Assembly: GCA_027364875.1 (NCBI GenBank)
Contig: DAHXON010000036.1
Location: 1-33,930 of the forward strand
Direction: 5' to 3'
Source of the DNA: Chloroflexota bacterium
Lineage (GTDB): Bacteria > Chloroflexota > Limnocylindria > Limnocylindrales > CSP1-4
DNA length: 33,930 nucleotides
Within the stretch, counting starts at the first letter, position 1; the number at the start of each line of letters is the position of its first letter. The translations under genes were made by a program, and so were the position numbers. Shown here one piece after another: positions 8,293 through 17,615 of this stretch. A model generated the notes under the pieces. It was not told where the DNA came from and searched no databases. It saw only the letters and a program-made list of their open reading frames with translations.

Positions 8293-9084
8293 ATGGAGAT
8301 GCTTTCGGGGCCCGGGCCAGGCCGCGCGGACGCGGCTCCGCTGACGGCCAGCTGGCTGGGGCGGGTCCGGTATCACGACGCCTGGGACCTCCAGCATCGC
8401 CTCGTTGCGGCCCGGATCGACGGTCGGATCGGCGACCAGCTGCTGCTCCTCGAGCACGAACCGGTACTGACCCTCGGCCGCCACAGCGACCCGGCGCACG
8501 TCCTTGCTTCGCCCGGCGAGCTCGCCGAGCGCGGCATCGAGCTGATCCGGACCGAGCGGGGCGGGGAAGTGACCTACCACGGACCCGGACAGCTGACGGC
8601 CTATCCGATCCTGCGTCTGGCCGATCGAGGGTTGCTCATCCGGCCCCTCGTGCGGGCCCTCGAGTCGGCGCTCGCGTCCACTTGCCGGGAGCTAGGCGTG
8701 GACGCCGGCCCCCGAGAGGGCTTTCCAGGGTGCTGGTGCGGCGAGGACCGCAAGATCGGGGCCGTAGGGGTTCGCATCGAGCACGGCGTCAGCTACCACG
8801 GCATAGCCCTGAACATCAGCGTCGCCATGTCCGATTTCGACCTCATCGATGCCTGCGGCATGCCCGGCGTGGAGTCGACGTCGATCGACCTGGAGCTGGG
8901 CCGCGAAACGGAACCCTCCACGGATTCCGTGGCCCGGGCCGCCACTGCCTTTGCGAAGGCACTTGCCGGGGCGCTCGGGGCGCCGCTCGCCGGAGACCTC
9001 CCGCTCGACGCCGATCCGGCGCGCGCGCGCCGCGAGCTCGAAGAGGCGATCGCCGGGCAGCCGGCCGGCTCGGGAGGGCGCTGA
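8293..9084 (+). CDS. lipB: Lipoyl(octanoyl) transferase LipB
   Basis: A 263-residue cytoplasmic enzyme that moves octanoyl from acyl carrier protein to lipoyl-domain lysines, the first step of de novo lipoate assembly. It has the family blocks R-G-G-E-V-T-Y-H-G-P-G-Q-L near residue 95 and the lysine region D-R-K-I-G-A-V-G-V-R. It also has S-Y-H-G-I-A-L-N-I and the catalytic cysteine in D-A-C-G-M-P-G-V-E-S-T-S, so both the catalytic Cys and Lys are present. The C-terminal 60 residues are a little longer than in E. coli LipB. The ATG seems leaderless (see -10 element). The stop overlaps the next start (TGATG), coupling it to a GalT-superfamily gene rather than to lipA, which is not in the window. 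Confidence 0.95.
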   Translation: MEMLSGPGPGRADAAPLTASWLGRVRYHDAWDLQHRLVAARIDGRIGDQLLLLEHEPVLTLGRHSDPAHVLASPGELAERGIELIRTERGGEVTYHGPGQLTAYPILRLADRGLLIRPLVRALESALASTCRELGVDAGPREGFPGCWCGEDRKIGAVGVRIEHGVSYHGIALNISVAMSDFDLIDACGMPGVESTSIDLELGRETEPSTDSVARAATAFAKALAGALGAPLAGDLPLDADPARARRELEEAIAGQPAGSGGR

Positions 9085-10079
9085 TGGCCGCCGGACTGTT
9101 CGAGCTGCGCCGGGACGAGATCACCAACTGGTGGGTCGCCACGGTCGTGGACCGCAAGTTCAACCGAGGCCGGTTCTCGCTGGCCGCGGCCCAGGTCGAC
9201 GACGGCGGCGAGTGCCAGAACTGCGGCCAGCCTCCGGGAGAGGGAGTCCGGCTTCGGACGCTGAAGGATTACGCGTTCCACGTCGTTGGGGCGGAAGAAG
9301 ACGCCCGCGCCATCGAGCGGAACCTGGCCCAGGTCGCGCTCGCCCAGGCGCGTGCATCGGGCAGCTGGCGAACCGTCGTGGCGCCTCCCGGCGAGCATCG
9401 ACCGCTCCAGATGATCGGCGGCGACCTGCTCTGCGCCATGCTCGACCGCGTCCGGGCCGAGTTCGTCCACGCCTCCAGGCTCGGCCAGACCGAGTATCTG
9501 CAGGTCGTCCAGAACTGTGGGGCCCAGGCCGGGGCGCGGACGAGCCACCGCTGCCTCGACCTCTACGACCTGCCGCAGATTCCCCACCGGGTGGCCGAAG
9601 AGATCGGCGGCGCTGCCAGGTTCGTGATCAAGGAAGGCGAATGCCCATATTGCCGGCTGGCCAGGGAAGAGCCCCGGACGGGGACCAGGCTCATCTGGGA
9701 GGACGCCGCCAGCGTCGCGTTCGCTCCCTATGCTTCGCGCTCGCCGTTCGAGGTCTGGATCGTCCCCCGCCGGCACGTCGCCGACTTCGGGCAGGCCACG
9801 GACACGGACCTCGCGTCAACGGCCGAAGCTCTCCGCCAGGTTCTCCGGCGCCTGGCCCGCCTCGACGGCCCCCCGCACAACCTGATCCTCCATGCCGCTC
9901 CGCTCCGCCAGCGCGTCGACGCGACGTACCATTGGCACTGGGAAATCCACCCGCGACTCCGAGAAATAGCGGGTCTGGAGCTGGGAACGGGCCTGCCCGT
10001 GAACCCGGTCTCGCCCGAAGAGGCCGTGGAACAGCTTCTGATATCGAGCACTGAGGGGGCCGACCAGGAAAAGCTATGA
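9084..10079 (+). CDS. GalT-superfamily (nucleotidyltransferase/HIT-like) protein with altered active site
   Basis: A 331-residue protein coupled to lipB by a TGATG overlap. The N-terminal E-L-R-R-D-E-I-T-N-W-W-V-A matches the start of galactose-1-phosphate uridylyltransferases. C44-x2-C47 and C187-x2-C190 are likely metal-binding pairs. Late in the protein H282-x-H284-x-E286-x-H288-P matches the C-terminal GalT metal/structural motif, followed by G-L-E-L-G-T-G-L-P-V-N. Where GalT enzymes have N-x-G...G-A-S-x-x-H-P-H with the nucleophilic second His, this protein reads N144-C-G...G-A-R-T-S-H155-R-C157. The catalytic His position is therefore Cys or shifted. It may be a phosphorylase-like relative, an enzyme with another nucleophile, or inactive. 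I do not infer a link to lipoate chemistry beyond the coupling. Confidence 0.72.
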   Translation: MAAGLFELRRDEITNWWVATVVDRKFNRGRFSLAAAQVDDGGECQNCGQPPGEGVRLRTLKDYAFHVVGAEEDARAIERNLAQVALAQARASGSWRTVVAPPGEHRPLQMIGGDLLCAMLDRVRAEFVHASRLGQTEYLQVVQNCGAQAGARTSHRCLDLYDLPQIPHRVAEEIGGAARFVIKEGECPYCRLAREEPRTGTRLIWEDAASVAFAPYASRSPFEVWIVPRRHVADFGQATDTDLASTAEALRQVLRRLARLDGPPHNLILHAAPLRQRVDATYHWHWEIHPRLREIAGLELGTGLPVNPVSPEEAVEQLLISSTEGADQEKL

Positions 10080-10245
10080 GAAGTGGGGGATCTGGGTCGC
10101 CGCGCACCAGGCGAGCGCCGCGTAACAGGCGCGCTCGCGATACCGTCACAACTGCCTGGCGCATGGGGGCAAGCCAGCGGCGGTCAATCGTATCGGCGGC
10201 GAAAGAGTGTCCATCAGCGCTGTCACCTGGCAAATGGAGCGTGGC

Positions 10246-10869
10246 GTGAACGCCACCGATGAAGCGTCCGCGGATCGGACGTTCATCGAGCAGCTCTTTG
10301 CCCTCCACCATTCGGAGATCTACGCGTACATATTCCGAATGGTCAGAGACGCCGATCTCGCCGCCGACTTCGCCCAGGACACCTTCATCAAGGCGTACCG
10401 CGCCCAGCACATGCTCGAGGACAGGGCCAAGGCCCGGGCCTGGCTGTACCAGATCGCCCACCGCGTGGTTCTGGACGAGATGCGCCGCCGGCGCATCGTC
10501 CGGTTCCTGCCCTGGACCGGCGAGTCGTACGGGTCGGCTCCCTCAGCCGAGCATCTGGCCATGGAGATGCGACTCTCGGGGCCAATGGCCCGAGCCCTGG
10601 CCCGCATTCCGGAACGCCAGCGCGCGGCTCTCCTCATGGCCGAGGTGAACGACCTCACCGGCCTCGAACTCGCCGAGGCGCTGGGCATCAGCCACGTTGC
10701 CGCACGAGCCCTCCTCACGCGAGCCCGCGAGAGTCTGCGCCAGGCTCTCGCCGACGAGAAGCAGCAGGAGAAGAGCCGGGAGTCCGAGCTCGACGCCACC
10801 TACGCCCAGAAGGTCCACGCCGCCGATCCTCGCCGCCACTCGGACGACACCGAGGAGGTGCGGCGATGA
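10246..10869 (+). CDS. ECF-type RNA polymerase sigma factor
   Basis: GTG 10246 was chosen because GGAG lies 6 nt upstream; in-frame GTG 10207 or ATG 10234 would add 13 or 4 residues. The product (207 aa) has region 2 (F-I-E-Q-L-F-A-L-H-H-S-E-I-Y, then A-A-D-F-A-Q-D-T-F-I-K-A-Y-R, W-L-Y-Q-I-A-H-R). A short linker leads to region 4 (L-A-R-I-P-E-R-Q-R-A-A-L-L, G-L-E-L-A-E-A-L-G-I-S-H-V-A-A-R-A-L-L-T-R-A-R). There is no region 3, as expected for ECF sigmas. A charged C-terminal tail of about 40 residues follows region 4. Its stop overlaps the ATG of the anti-sigma gene (ATGA), giving the usual co-produced regulator pair. The 166-bp upstream gap contains no promoter I can name. Confidence 0.93.
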   Translation: MNATDEASADRTFIEQLFALHHSEIYAYIFRMVRDADLAADFAQDTFIKAYRAQHMLEDRAKARAWLYQIAHRVVLDEMRRRRIVRFLPWTGESYGSAPSAEHLAMEMRLSGPMARALARIPERQRAALLMAEVNDLTGLELAEALGISHVAARALLTRARESLRQALADEKQQEKSRESELDATYAQKVHAADPRRHSDDTEEVRR

Positions 10870-12950
10870 AGCCGAGTCGCACCGAAGAGATGGCTCACGA
10901 GCAGGCCCGCATCCTTGCCGCGGAGGTGGTGGACGGCCCGCTTCTCCCCGATGAGGCCGCCTGGCTAGAGGAGCACCTCGCCGGCTGTGCGGAATGCAGC
11001 CAGGTCGCCGACGAGTACCAGGCGATCCACATGGAGCTTTCTTCCCTCGCGATGCCCGAGCCGCCGAGGGACCTGTGGGCCCGGACCAGGGCGGCCCTGG
11101 ACGCGGCGGACGCGGCGCCCGGCCGGACCGCTCGAAGCCCGAGGTCGCTGTCGAGTCGAGGCTCGCTCGTGGGCTCGACGGTCGCGGTCGCGGTCGTGCT
11201 CGTCGTCGCCGGCGCCTCGCTCCTGGCCCAGACCCCCATTTCTCGCCCGGCGCCGTCCTCCGGCGGCCTCGGGCCCGTCGCCAACGGCTCTCCCACGCCT
11301 TCGACTCCCGGGAATGGATCCACGTCGCCACTCGCCGTGGTGAACGGGACCAGCTACTGGATCTCCGGCGAGAACGGCGTGTACCAGATCATGGGCGGGT
11401 CATCGCATTGCGATCCGTCCGACACAAGCTGCACCGTACAGAGCGCCGGCGGCCAGACCCTCGGAACGATCGCCAGCGACAGCACCGTCTCGGCGGCCAT
11501 CGCTCCCAACGCGACCGTCGCCGCCGTCTGGACTTCCGACAAGGTGGCCATCCTGCCGCTCAACAACGCGGAGCCGACCCTCACGCTCGATCTGCTGACG
11601 CCGCAGCCCACGATCGCGGCCACCGCCACCCCGACGCCACGCGCTACTCCCGTTCCGACGCCCGAGCCCAGCGCGACACCCCGGTCTCTGCCATCCGAGT
11701 CCGCGGCATCGGCGTCAGCCAGCCTCGCGGTGGTGTCGCCGCTTCCGTCGCTCGTCGCGTCGGCCTCGCCGGTCGCCACCCCAACGCCGACTCCGGTGCC
11801 GGCAACGCCCGCTCCGACTCCCAAGCCGACGCCCGCGGCAGCGGGCAACGGCGCCCTCGCGATCCTGAGCGGCTTCGAGATCGTGGGTCGCGATCCGGAG
11901 TTCTCGCCGGACGGGCACTTCGTCGCCTTCGCGGCCAGGCCGTCGGACCACAGCGCCGGTCCGGACATCTTCGTCTGGCAGCAGGGAGATCGCCAGGCCC
12001 ACGCGGTCACGGCCAGTCATTCGGATCTGTTCTCGGGCTGGTTCGGCAGCAGGATCCTGATCAGCGAGATCTCGTCCGCCGGAGGCGCCTCCTCGGCGTC
12101 CCCGAGCACCGTGCAAGCCCTTTCCTTCGTCTTCGATCCGGCCACCGGACGATCGCTGCGGATCACCCGGCCGATGCTGATGCCCGTCGTCGATCCGACC
12201 GGCCAGTACGTCGTCTACTGGTCCGGGACCGTTGAGTTCGACCAGTCCACGGACCTCTGGCAGCCCGGCGGCGGCGACCTCTACTTCGACAAGTGGTCCA
12301 ACCTCCAGCTCGTCCCGTCGGGCTCGGCGGTGGATATGGCGACTCCCACGCCCGCCGAACCGAGCATGCCCGCGACCCCCACCCCCGGATCGTCCGAGAG
12401 TGCCGCGACCAGCCCGGAAACGCCTGTGCCGTCGATCGCGCCCGTTGCGAGCCTTCTGCCTTCCTTGATCTCCCCGGCCCTCGAGTCGCCGGCGCCGCAG
12501 CCCAGCTCCGATGCGAGTTCCACTCCGGCCGCCACTCCCACGCCGTCCGCCACGCCGGTTCCGCAGCCGGTGCTGCCCCAGGCGCTGCCCGTGGCCCAGG
12601 AGCTCGGATCCGTCCGGACCTGGCAGGTGCGCTGGGATAGCATCGGCCGCCACGTTGCCGTCTGGGTCGCCGACAAGGGCAGCTCCAGGGTGGGACGGCT
12701 GAGCCTCTTCGCCGTGGACACGGACACGGAGCGGGTAGACACGGACGAGCCGCTGCTGGCCGCCGAGCGGGTCATGTCGAGCATCCAGTTCGACAGCTCA
12801 CACCTGGTCTACACCTCGGCGGTAGACGGCAAGACGTACCTCCAGACCGTGCCGGCGCTGCCGCCTTCGACCATCGCGACGCCGGAAGTGCCGCCGCCGA
12901 CCGAGTCCGGGTCGCCTGCGCCCGTATCCACGGACCGCCCCGGCAACTGA
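10866..12950 (+). CDS. Zinc-finger anti-sigma factor with large extracytoplasmic region
   Basis: A 694-residue single-pass membrane protein. The cytoplasmic N-terminus carries H37-x3-C41-x2-C44 within W-L-E-E-H-L-A-G-C-A-E-C, the zinc-containing anti-sigma (ZAS/zf-HC2) motif that sequesters an ECF sigma. A transmembrane helix covers about 101-120. The remaining ~570 residues are outside. They alternate beta-rich segments (for example D-P-E-F-S-P-D-G-H-F-V-A-F near 350, a WD40/PD40-like strand pattern) with two long Pro/Thr/Ser-rich stretches near 250-325 and 490-575. Most ZAS anti-sigmas are far shorter. The external part probably senses or binds something at the surface, releasing the sigma encoded just upstream. 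Function follows from motif and coupling; the signal is unknown. Confidence 0.88.
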   Translation: MKPSRTEEMAHEQARILAAEVVDGPLLPDEAAWLEEHLAGCAECSQVADEYQAIHMELSSLAMPEPPRDLWARTRAALDAADAAPGRTARSPRSLSSRGSLVGSTVAVAVVLVVAGASLLAQTPISRPAPSSGGLGPVANGSPTPSTPGNGSTSPLAVVNGTSYWISGENGVYQIMGGSSHCDPSDTSCTVQSAGGQTLGTIASDSTVSAAIAPNATVAAVWTSDKVAILPLNNAEPTLTLDLLTPQPTIAATATPTPRATPVPTPEPSATPRSLPSESAASASASLAVVSPLPSLVASASPVATPTPTPVPATPAPTPKPTPAAAGNGALAILSGFEIVGRDPEFSPDGHFVAFAARPSDHSAGPDIFVWQQGDRQAHAVTASHSDLFSGWFGSRILISEISSAGGASSASPSTVQALSFVFDPATGRSLRITRPMLMPVVDPTGQYVVYWSGTVEFDQSTDLWQPGGGDLYFDKWSNLQLVPSGSAVDMATPTPAEPSMPATPTPGSSESAATSPETPVPSIAPVASLLPSLISPALESPAPQPSSDASSTPAATPTPSATPVPQPVLPQALPVAQELGSVRTWQVRWDSIGRHVAVWVADKGSSRVGRLSLFAVDTDTERVDTDEPLLAAERVMSSIQFDSSHLVYTSAVDGKTYLQTVPALPPSTIATPEVPPPTESGSPAPVSTDRPGN

Positions 12951-12998
12951 CGCCGCCTGCGCGACGAACCGGGTCGGGCGGGGCCTGTCCCGTCGCTG

Positions 12999-13004
12999 TA
13001 TCCT
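12999..13004 (+). promoter_or_regulatory. Candidate -10 element of the pyr operon
   Basis: TATCCT lies 8 nt before the first arm of the PyrR hairpin, so transcription would begin around 13011 with the hairpin at the very 5' end of the mRNA. No clear -35 hexamer is seen in the GC-rich sequence upstream. Confidence 0.5.
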
Positions 13005-13012
13005 TCCCAAGA

Positions 13013-13636
<624 letters not shown>

Positions 13637-13637
<1 letters not shown>

Positions 13638-14668
13638 TGGCCGTCAGCGTGACCGCCGAGGCGAAGCCCCAGGCGCCCGTGGCGTGGCGGCACAGGCACC
13701 TCATAGACCTGGACGTGGTTACCTGGCCCGAGATCGAGCTGATCATGCGGACCACCGCGGAGATGAAGGGCGTCCTGGCGCGCCCGATCCGCAAGGTGCC
13801 GGCTCTGATGGGCCGCCGGGTGACCACCCTGTTCTACGAAGCCTCCACCCGGACGCGGGTTTCTTTCGAAACCGCCGCGCGCAACCTCTCGGCGGACGTG
13901 GTCAGCGTCGCTCCCGCGACCTCGTCGGTCACCAAGGGCGAGTCGCTCGTGGACACGATCAGGACTCTGGAGGCCCTTGGCGCCGAGATCCTGGTGATGC
14001 GCCATTCCGTATCCGGGGCTCCGTACCTGGCCGCGGAAATCTTCGGCGGACACATCCTCAACGGCGGCGACGGCTGGCACGCCCATCCCACTCAGGCCCT
14101 CCTGGACCTCTACACGATGCGCGAACACCTGCCCGGCGGCGACCTGCGCGGCCGCAAGGTCGTGATCGTCGGCGACGTGCTCCACTCGCGAGTGGCGCGG
14201 TCCAACATCTGGTCACTGACCGCCGCCGGCGCGGATCTCTGGCTATGCGGCCCGGCCACGCTTCTGCGAGGGTTCGAGCGCTGGGCCGGGGCCTGGTCCG
14301 CGGGCACGATCCCGGGCCACGGCCGGTTCAACGTGACGAGCGACGTCGACGCGGCGATCCGGGACGCGGACGTGGTGATGGCCCTGCGAATCCAGCGAGA
14401 GCGGATGGAGAGCGGCTTGCTGCCCTCGCTGCGCGAATACGCGGCCCGGTTCGGGCTCAACGCGGAGCGGGTCTCGCTGGCCAAACCCGAGGCGATCGTG
14501 ATGCACCCGGGGCCGATGAACGAGGGCGTGGAAATCGCCCCGGACGTGGCGATCAGCGGCCGGGCCGTGATCACCGAGCAGGTGACCAACGGCGTCGCGG
14601 TCCGAATGGCGCTGCTGTACCTGCTCGCCGGAACCCACGTCGAAGGCCACACGGAGATCATCAGGTGA
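13637..14668 (+). CDS. pyrB: Aspartate carbamoyltransferase catalytic subunit
   Basis: A 343-residue enzyme joining carbamoyl phosphate and L-aspartate to carbamoyl-aspartate, step two of UMP synthesis. Carbamoyl-phosphate binding shows as F66-Y-E-A-S-T-R-T-R-V-S-F-E78, the mobile-loop lysine as K101-G-E-S, and H151-P-T-Q154 follows. The C-terminal M-H-P-G-P-M-N-E-G block binds aspartate. It is about 30 residues longer than E. coli PyrB, partly from an N-terminal extension. No pyrI regulatory gene is adjacent. Control is therefore probably by PyrR through the coupled pyrR-pyrB-pyrC message. ATG overlaps the pyrR stop, and the stop overlaps the GTG of pyrC (GTGA). Confidence 0.97.
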
Positions 14669-16131
14669 GCGCCTCGGGCACCGGGCTCGGGCCCAGGGTC
14701 GGCGAGACCGTCGAGCGCTTCGAGCTCGAGAAGGCCTGGCTCGTCGATCCGGTGTCGGGGCGCGAAGGAGCCGGCGAGATAGTCGTCGTCGACGGCGTGC
14801 TCGAGTCGGTGAACTGGCTCGAGGGCGACGAAGCCGCGGGCGTCGACGATCGAGGCGTAGTCGTCGCGCCGGGCTTCCTGGACCTCCACGTTCACTTCCG
14901 TGAGCCCGGGTTCGAGGACGCCGAAACGGTCGCCAGCGGCTGCGCGGCGGCCGCTCACGGCGGCTTCACCGCGGTCGCGCTTATGGCCAATACCTCGCCC
15001 GCGCTCGACGAGCCCGGCGTGCTCGAGAGAATCCGCCTCGCGGCCCGCGCCTCCGGCTCACCCGTCGAGGTTCACGCCTACGGCGCCGTCTCGGCCGCTC
15101 GGGGCGGCGAGCAGCTGTCCGCGATGGGCGAGCTCGCCGACGCCGGAGTGCTCGGCTTCTCCGACGACGGGGCGCCGGTCAAGACCGGGCGCCTCCTCCG
15201 CAGCGCCCTCATCTACGCCGGAATGCTGGGCCGGCCGATCGTGGAGCACGCCGAGGACACCGATCTGACGGCGGGTGCCGAGGCTCACGAGGGCTACGTG
15301 GCATCGGTGCTGGGGCTGGCGGGCTGGCCGGCCGCCGCCGAAGCCAACGCCATCTCCCGCGACATCGCCATCCTGGCGGACGCTCTCGGCGACGAGCCGC
15401 GCGCCCGTCTCCATCTCACCCACGTGTCCACTGCCGCGGGCCTGGAGCTTGTGAGGCGGGCACAGGCCAGCGGGCTGCCCGTCACCTGCGACGTGACGCC
15501 GCACCACCTCGCCTTCATGGACGAGTGGATCGCCGGTTCGCGGCGCTGGGCCTGGGAAGCGCTCGGACCAGATGGAGCCGCCCGCGATCCATGGGCGGAC
15601 GGCGTCCTGACGGCCACTCCCTACAACACCTCACTCCGGGTGAATCCGCCGCTCGCGACCGCTCCCGACGCGGCGGCCTGCCTGGCCGCCCTGATCGACG
15701 GAACGGCATCTGCCGTGGCCACGGACCACGCCCCGCACACCACGGTGGACAAGGAAGTGGAATTCGGGCGAGCGTCCAACGGCATCAGCGGCATCGAGAC
15801 CGCCCTCGGCGTCTTGCTCGCCCTGGTGGATGCGGGCAAGCTGCCACTCGTAAGGGCGATCGCCGCCCTGACATCCGGTCCGGCGAGCGTGGTGACCGGG
15901 TGGGCCGGCAACGCCGGTTCGGCGGCGGCTCGGCCGCGAGGCCTGGTAGAGGGCGCCCCCGCCGACCTGGTCGTCTTCGATCGTTCAGATAGCTGGCAGG
16001 TGTCCGAAGGATCGCTCCGCTCCAAGGGCAAGAATTCGCCGCTCCTGGGCCGCCTGCTGCCGGGCCGCGTCCTCCTGACGATCGCCGCCGGACGCCTCGC
16101 CTACGAGGACCCGCAGGCCGGCGAGGACTAG
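14665..16131 (+). CDS. pyrC: Dihydroorotase, type I
   Basis: A 488-residue amidohydrolase closing carbamoyl-aspartate to dihydroorotate. The GTG start overlaps the pyrB stop. Metal binding shows as G-F-L-D-L-H75-V-H77-F-R-E-P-G near the N-terminus and later as V-E-H-A-E-D, H-L-T-H-V-S and A-T-D-H-A-P-H-T. The C-terminal S-K-G-K-N-S-P-L-L-G is typical of type I (PyrC/PyrX-like) enzymes. The position of the carboxylated lysine of type II enzymes reads G-F-S-D-D-G, as in Aquifex-like enzymes that assemble with aspartate carbamoyltransferase. The coupled pyrB suggests the same complex here, by inference. It is about 50 residues longer than usual, with extra sequence around the S-R-R-W-A-W segment. 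Confidence 0.95.
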   Translation: MSASGTGLGPRVGETVERFELEKAWLVDPVSGREGAGEIVVVDGVLESVNWLEGDEAAGVDDRGVVVAPGFLDLHVHFREPGFEDAETVASGCAAAAHGGFTAVALMANTSPALDEPGVLERIRLAARASGSPVEVHAYGAVSAARGGEQLSAMGELADAGVLGFSDDGAPVKTGRLLRSALIYAGMLGRPIVEHAEDTDLTAGAEAHEGYVASVLGLAGWPAAAEANAISRDIAILADALGDEPRARLHLTHVSTAAGLELVRRAQASGLPVTCDVTPHHLAFMDEWIAGSRRWAWEALGPDGAARDPWADGVLTATPYNTSLRVNPPLATAPDAAACLAALIDGTASAVATDHAPHTTVDKEVEFGRASNGISGIETALGVLLALVDAGKLPLVRAIAALTSGPASVVTGWAGNAGSAAARPRGLVEGAPADLVVFDRSDSWQVSEGSLRSKGKNSPLLGRLLPGRVLLTIAAGRLAYEDPQAGED

Positions 16132-16141
16132 CTCGAGCCTG

Positions 16142-16177
16142 CTGCCGGCCCTTCGCAAGGGTACGGCTCTTCGGCAG
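16142..16177 (+). terminator. Nested hairpin after pyrC
   Basis: CTGCCG (16142-16147) pairs with CGGCAG (16172-16177), enclosing CCCTT-CGC-AAGGG (16149-16161). It begins 11 nt after the pyrC stop, with no T tract. It may be a partial terminator or a processing/stability structure separating pyrRBC from the downstream genes. Confidence 0.35.
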
Positions 16178-16317
16178 TCATGCCGCTCCGGCGTCGCGTT
16201 GAGGCATTGCCGTCTTCGCCGCCCGGCGTGCGAGAATAGACAACCGCGGCGGGGAGCCCACCGATCGTCACGCGATCCAGGGCGAGCCCGCTCAGGAGTG
16301 AGGAGAAGCAGAGTCCG

Positions 16318-16644
16318 GTGCCAGTCCTTGCCACGTTCTTTTCGGTTCGCCGGGGACGCGATCCCTTCTTCAAGTTCTTCATGCGCACCCTGTTCGCAGG
16401 CCAGATGAAGGAATACCAGGAGAAGTTCGGGATCAAGTTCATCGGCTGGTACAACGTCGCCCACGGCTGGGACTTCGACAACGTGATCCTGCTCGACCTG
16501 CCGGACTACGCCACGCTCGACAAGCTCGAGCGTGACGAGGCTACGCGAGCACTCGGCCACCGGGCCGGGGAGTGGATGTTCGAACGACACCATTCCATGT
16601 TCCTCCGGGAGCGAATAGGCCCGGACCTGGAGTACAAGGGTTAG
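16318..16644 (+). CDS. Small protein of unknown function, possible dimeric alpha-beta barrel
   Basis: A 108-residue protein with no signal peptide or helix. GTG is preceded by GAGGAG about 12 nt upstream, a somewhat long spacing. The pattern is strand (V-L-A-T-F-F-S-V), helix with M-K-E-Y-Q-E-K-F, strand (F-I-G-W-Y-N-V-A-H-G-W-D-F-D-N-V-I-L-L-D-L), helix, short strand. It ends R-H-H-S-M-F-L-R-E-R. This resembles ferredoxin-like dimeric alpha-beta-barrel proteins (EthD/NIPSNAP-like), but no family is certain. It starts after a 186-bp gap following pyrC and is followed 11 nt later by the acidic-protein gene, so it may have its own promoter. Nothing seen ties it to pyrimidine synthesis except position. 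Confidence 0.7.
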   Translation: MPVLATFFSVRRGRDPFFKFFMRTLFAGQMKEYQEKFGIKFIGWYNVAHGWDFDNVILLDLPDYATLDKLERDEATRALGHRAGEWMFERHHSMFLRERIGPDLEYKG

Positions 16645-16655
16645 GAGGCCAAGTG

Positions 16656-17615
16656 ATGGATACGAGCCGAAACGACCTGCTCGGGGAACTGGCCGCGGAC
16701 GCCTCGCTCGAGCACTCGGACTTCCTGGTTCAGGCGGCCGCGCAGCTCGACAAGTTCCTCGATGCCAACGCCGATCGCATCTCGGACCTGGGCGGCCTCG
16801 TCCTGATCGACGACGAAGTCGACTATCTCGCGATCGCGGCCGATCTCACCTTCCGCAGCCGCAGCCGCTACCTCGACGAGGCGACCGGCAAGTGGATGAG
16901 CGAGACCGAGGTCATCGAGAACGCGGCCGAGCTGATCGAGCTCTACAACCTGGCGGACGTCTTCGCCGCGTTCGCCGAGGCCTCCAAGACCGAGGCGGGC
17001 CTGGAAGCCGAGCCGACCGGCACCGAGGACCTCCTCAAGACCGCCGACGTGGCGCCCGAGGACACCGTCTCGCTCGAAGAGAACCCGTACGCCGGCGCGG
17101 CCGACGAGTGGGCGGCCGGCCACGAGTACGAGGAAGCGCCCGAGAACGAAGAGGAAGCCGCCGAGCGCCTCTACGACCTGGCCCTGGCCTTCCAGGAACG
17201 CAGCCAGCAGACCGAAGCGGACCTGCTCGAGCAGTTCGAGACGGCGGCGTCGGCCCTTACCTCGGTCCTGGGCGACCTCATGGTCGTGGACGACGAGGAC
17301 GAGCGGCTCACGCTCCGCGCCAACGGCTCATTCGTCGCCGAGGTCGTGCCCGAGGACGAGGCCGAGGCCGGGAAGTGGCGAAAGCTCGGCAGCCCCGACG
17401 AGATCGTCGAGTTCTACGACCCGACCGACGTGTTCGGCGACCTGGCCGATACCCTGGCCGAAGCCTTCCCGAGCCTTGGCGAGCCCGCAGGCGCGCATGC
17501 CGAGGACGAAGGCGAGGAGGCCGAGGGCGAGGCCGACGAAGCGGAGGAAGACGACGAGTCGGCGGACGAGGAAGAAGGCGAACCGAGCGATGAGGACGAC
17601 GGCGATCGCCGGTGA
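16656..17615 (+). CDS. Acidic, internally duplicated protein of unknown function in the pyr cluster
   Basis: A 319-residue, very acidic cytoplasmic protein. ATG follows AGGAGG at 7 nt. Residues 24-110 and 187-270 are copies of one module. Each has L-D/E-x-F, then S-D/V-L-G-x-L-x-V/L-x-D-D-E near the middle, G-K-W-x-x, E-V/I-I/V-E, and ends Y-x-x-x-D-V-F-x-x-x-A-x-x-x-A-E-A. The joining region (111-186) and the tail (281-319) are rich in Glu and Asp; the tail is almost entirely acidic. I recognise no family. Its stop overlaps the pyrK start (GTGA), so it is made in step with the dihydroorotate dehydrogenase subunits. Both of those carry extra basic segments here, which makes an assembly partner conceivable, but this is inference only. 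Confidence 0.85.
   Translation: MDTSRNDLLGELAADASLEHSDFLVQAAAQLDKFLDANADRISDLGGLVLIDDEVDYLAIAADLTFRSRSRYLDEATGKWMSETEVIENAAELIELYNLADVFAAFAEASKTEAGLEAEPTGTEDLLKTADVAPEDTVSLEENPYAGAADEWAAGHEYEEAPENEEEAAERLYDLALAFQERSQQTEADLLEQFETAASALTSVLGDLMVVDDEDERLTLRANGSFVAEVVPEDEAEAGKWRKLGSPDEIVEFYDPTDVFGDLADTLAEAFPSLGEPAGAHAEDEGEEAEGEADEAEEDDESADEEEGEPSDEDDGDRR

Noticed and set aside
10080-10245. ECF-type promoter like GACCGAGCG-N16-CGTC upstream of the first sigma/anti-sigma pair
   Set aside because: Neither block is present, so this sigma pair appears to use a different promoter class from the locus at 23.65-26.84 kb.
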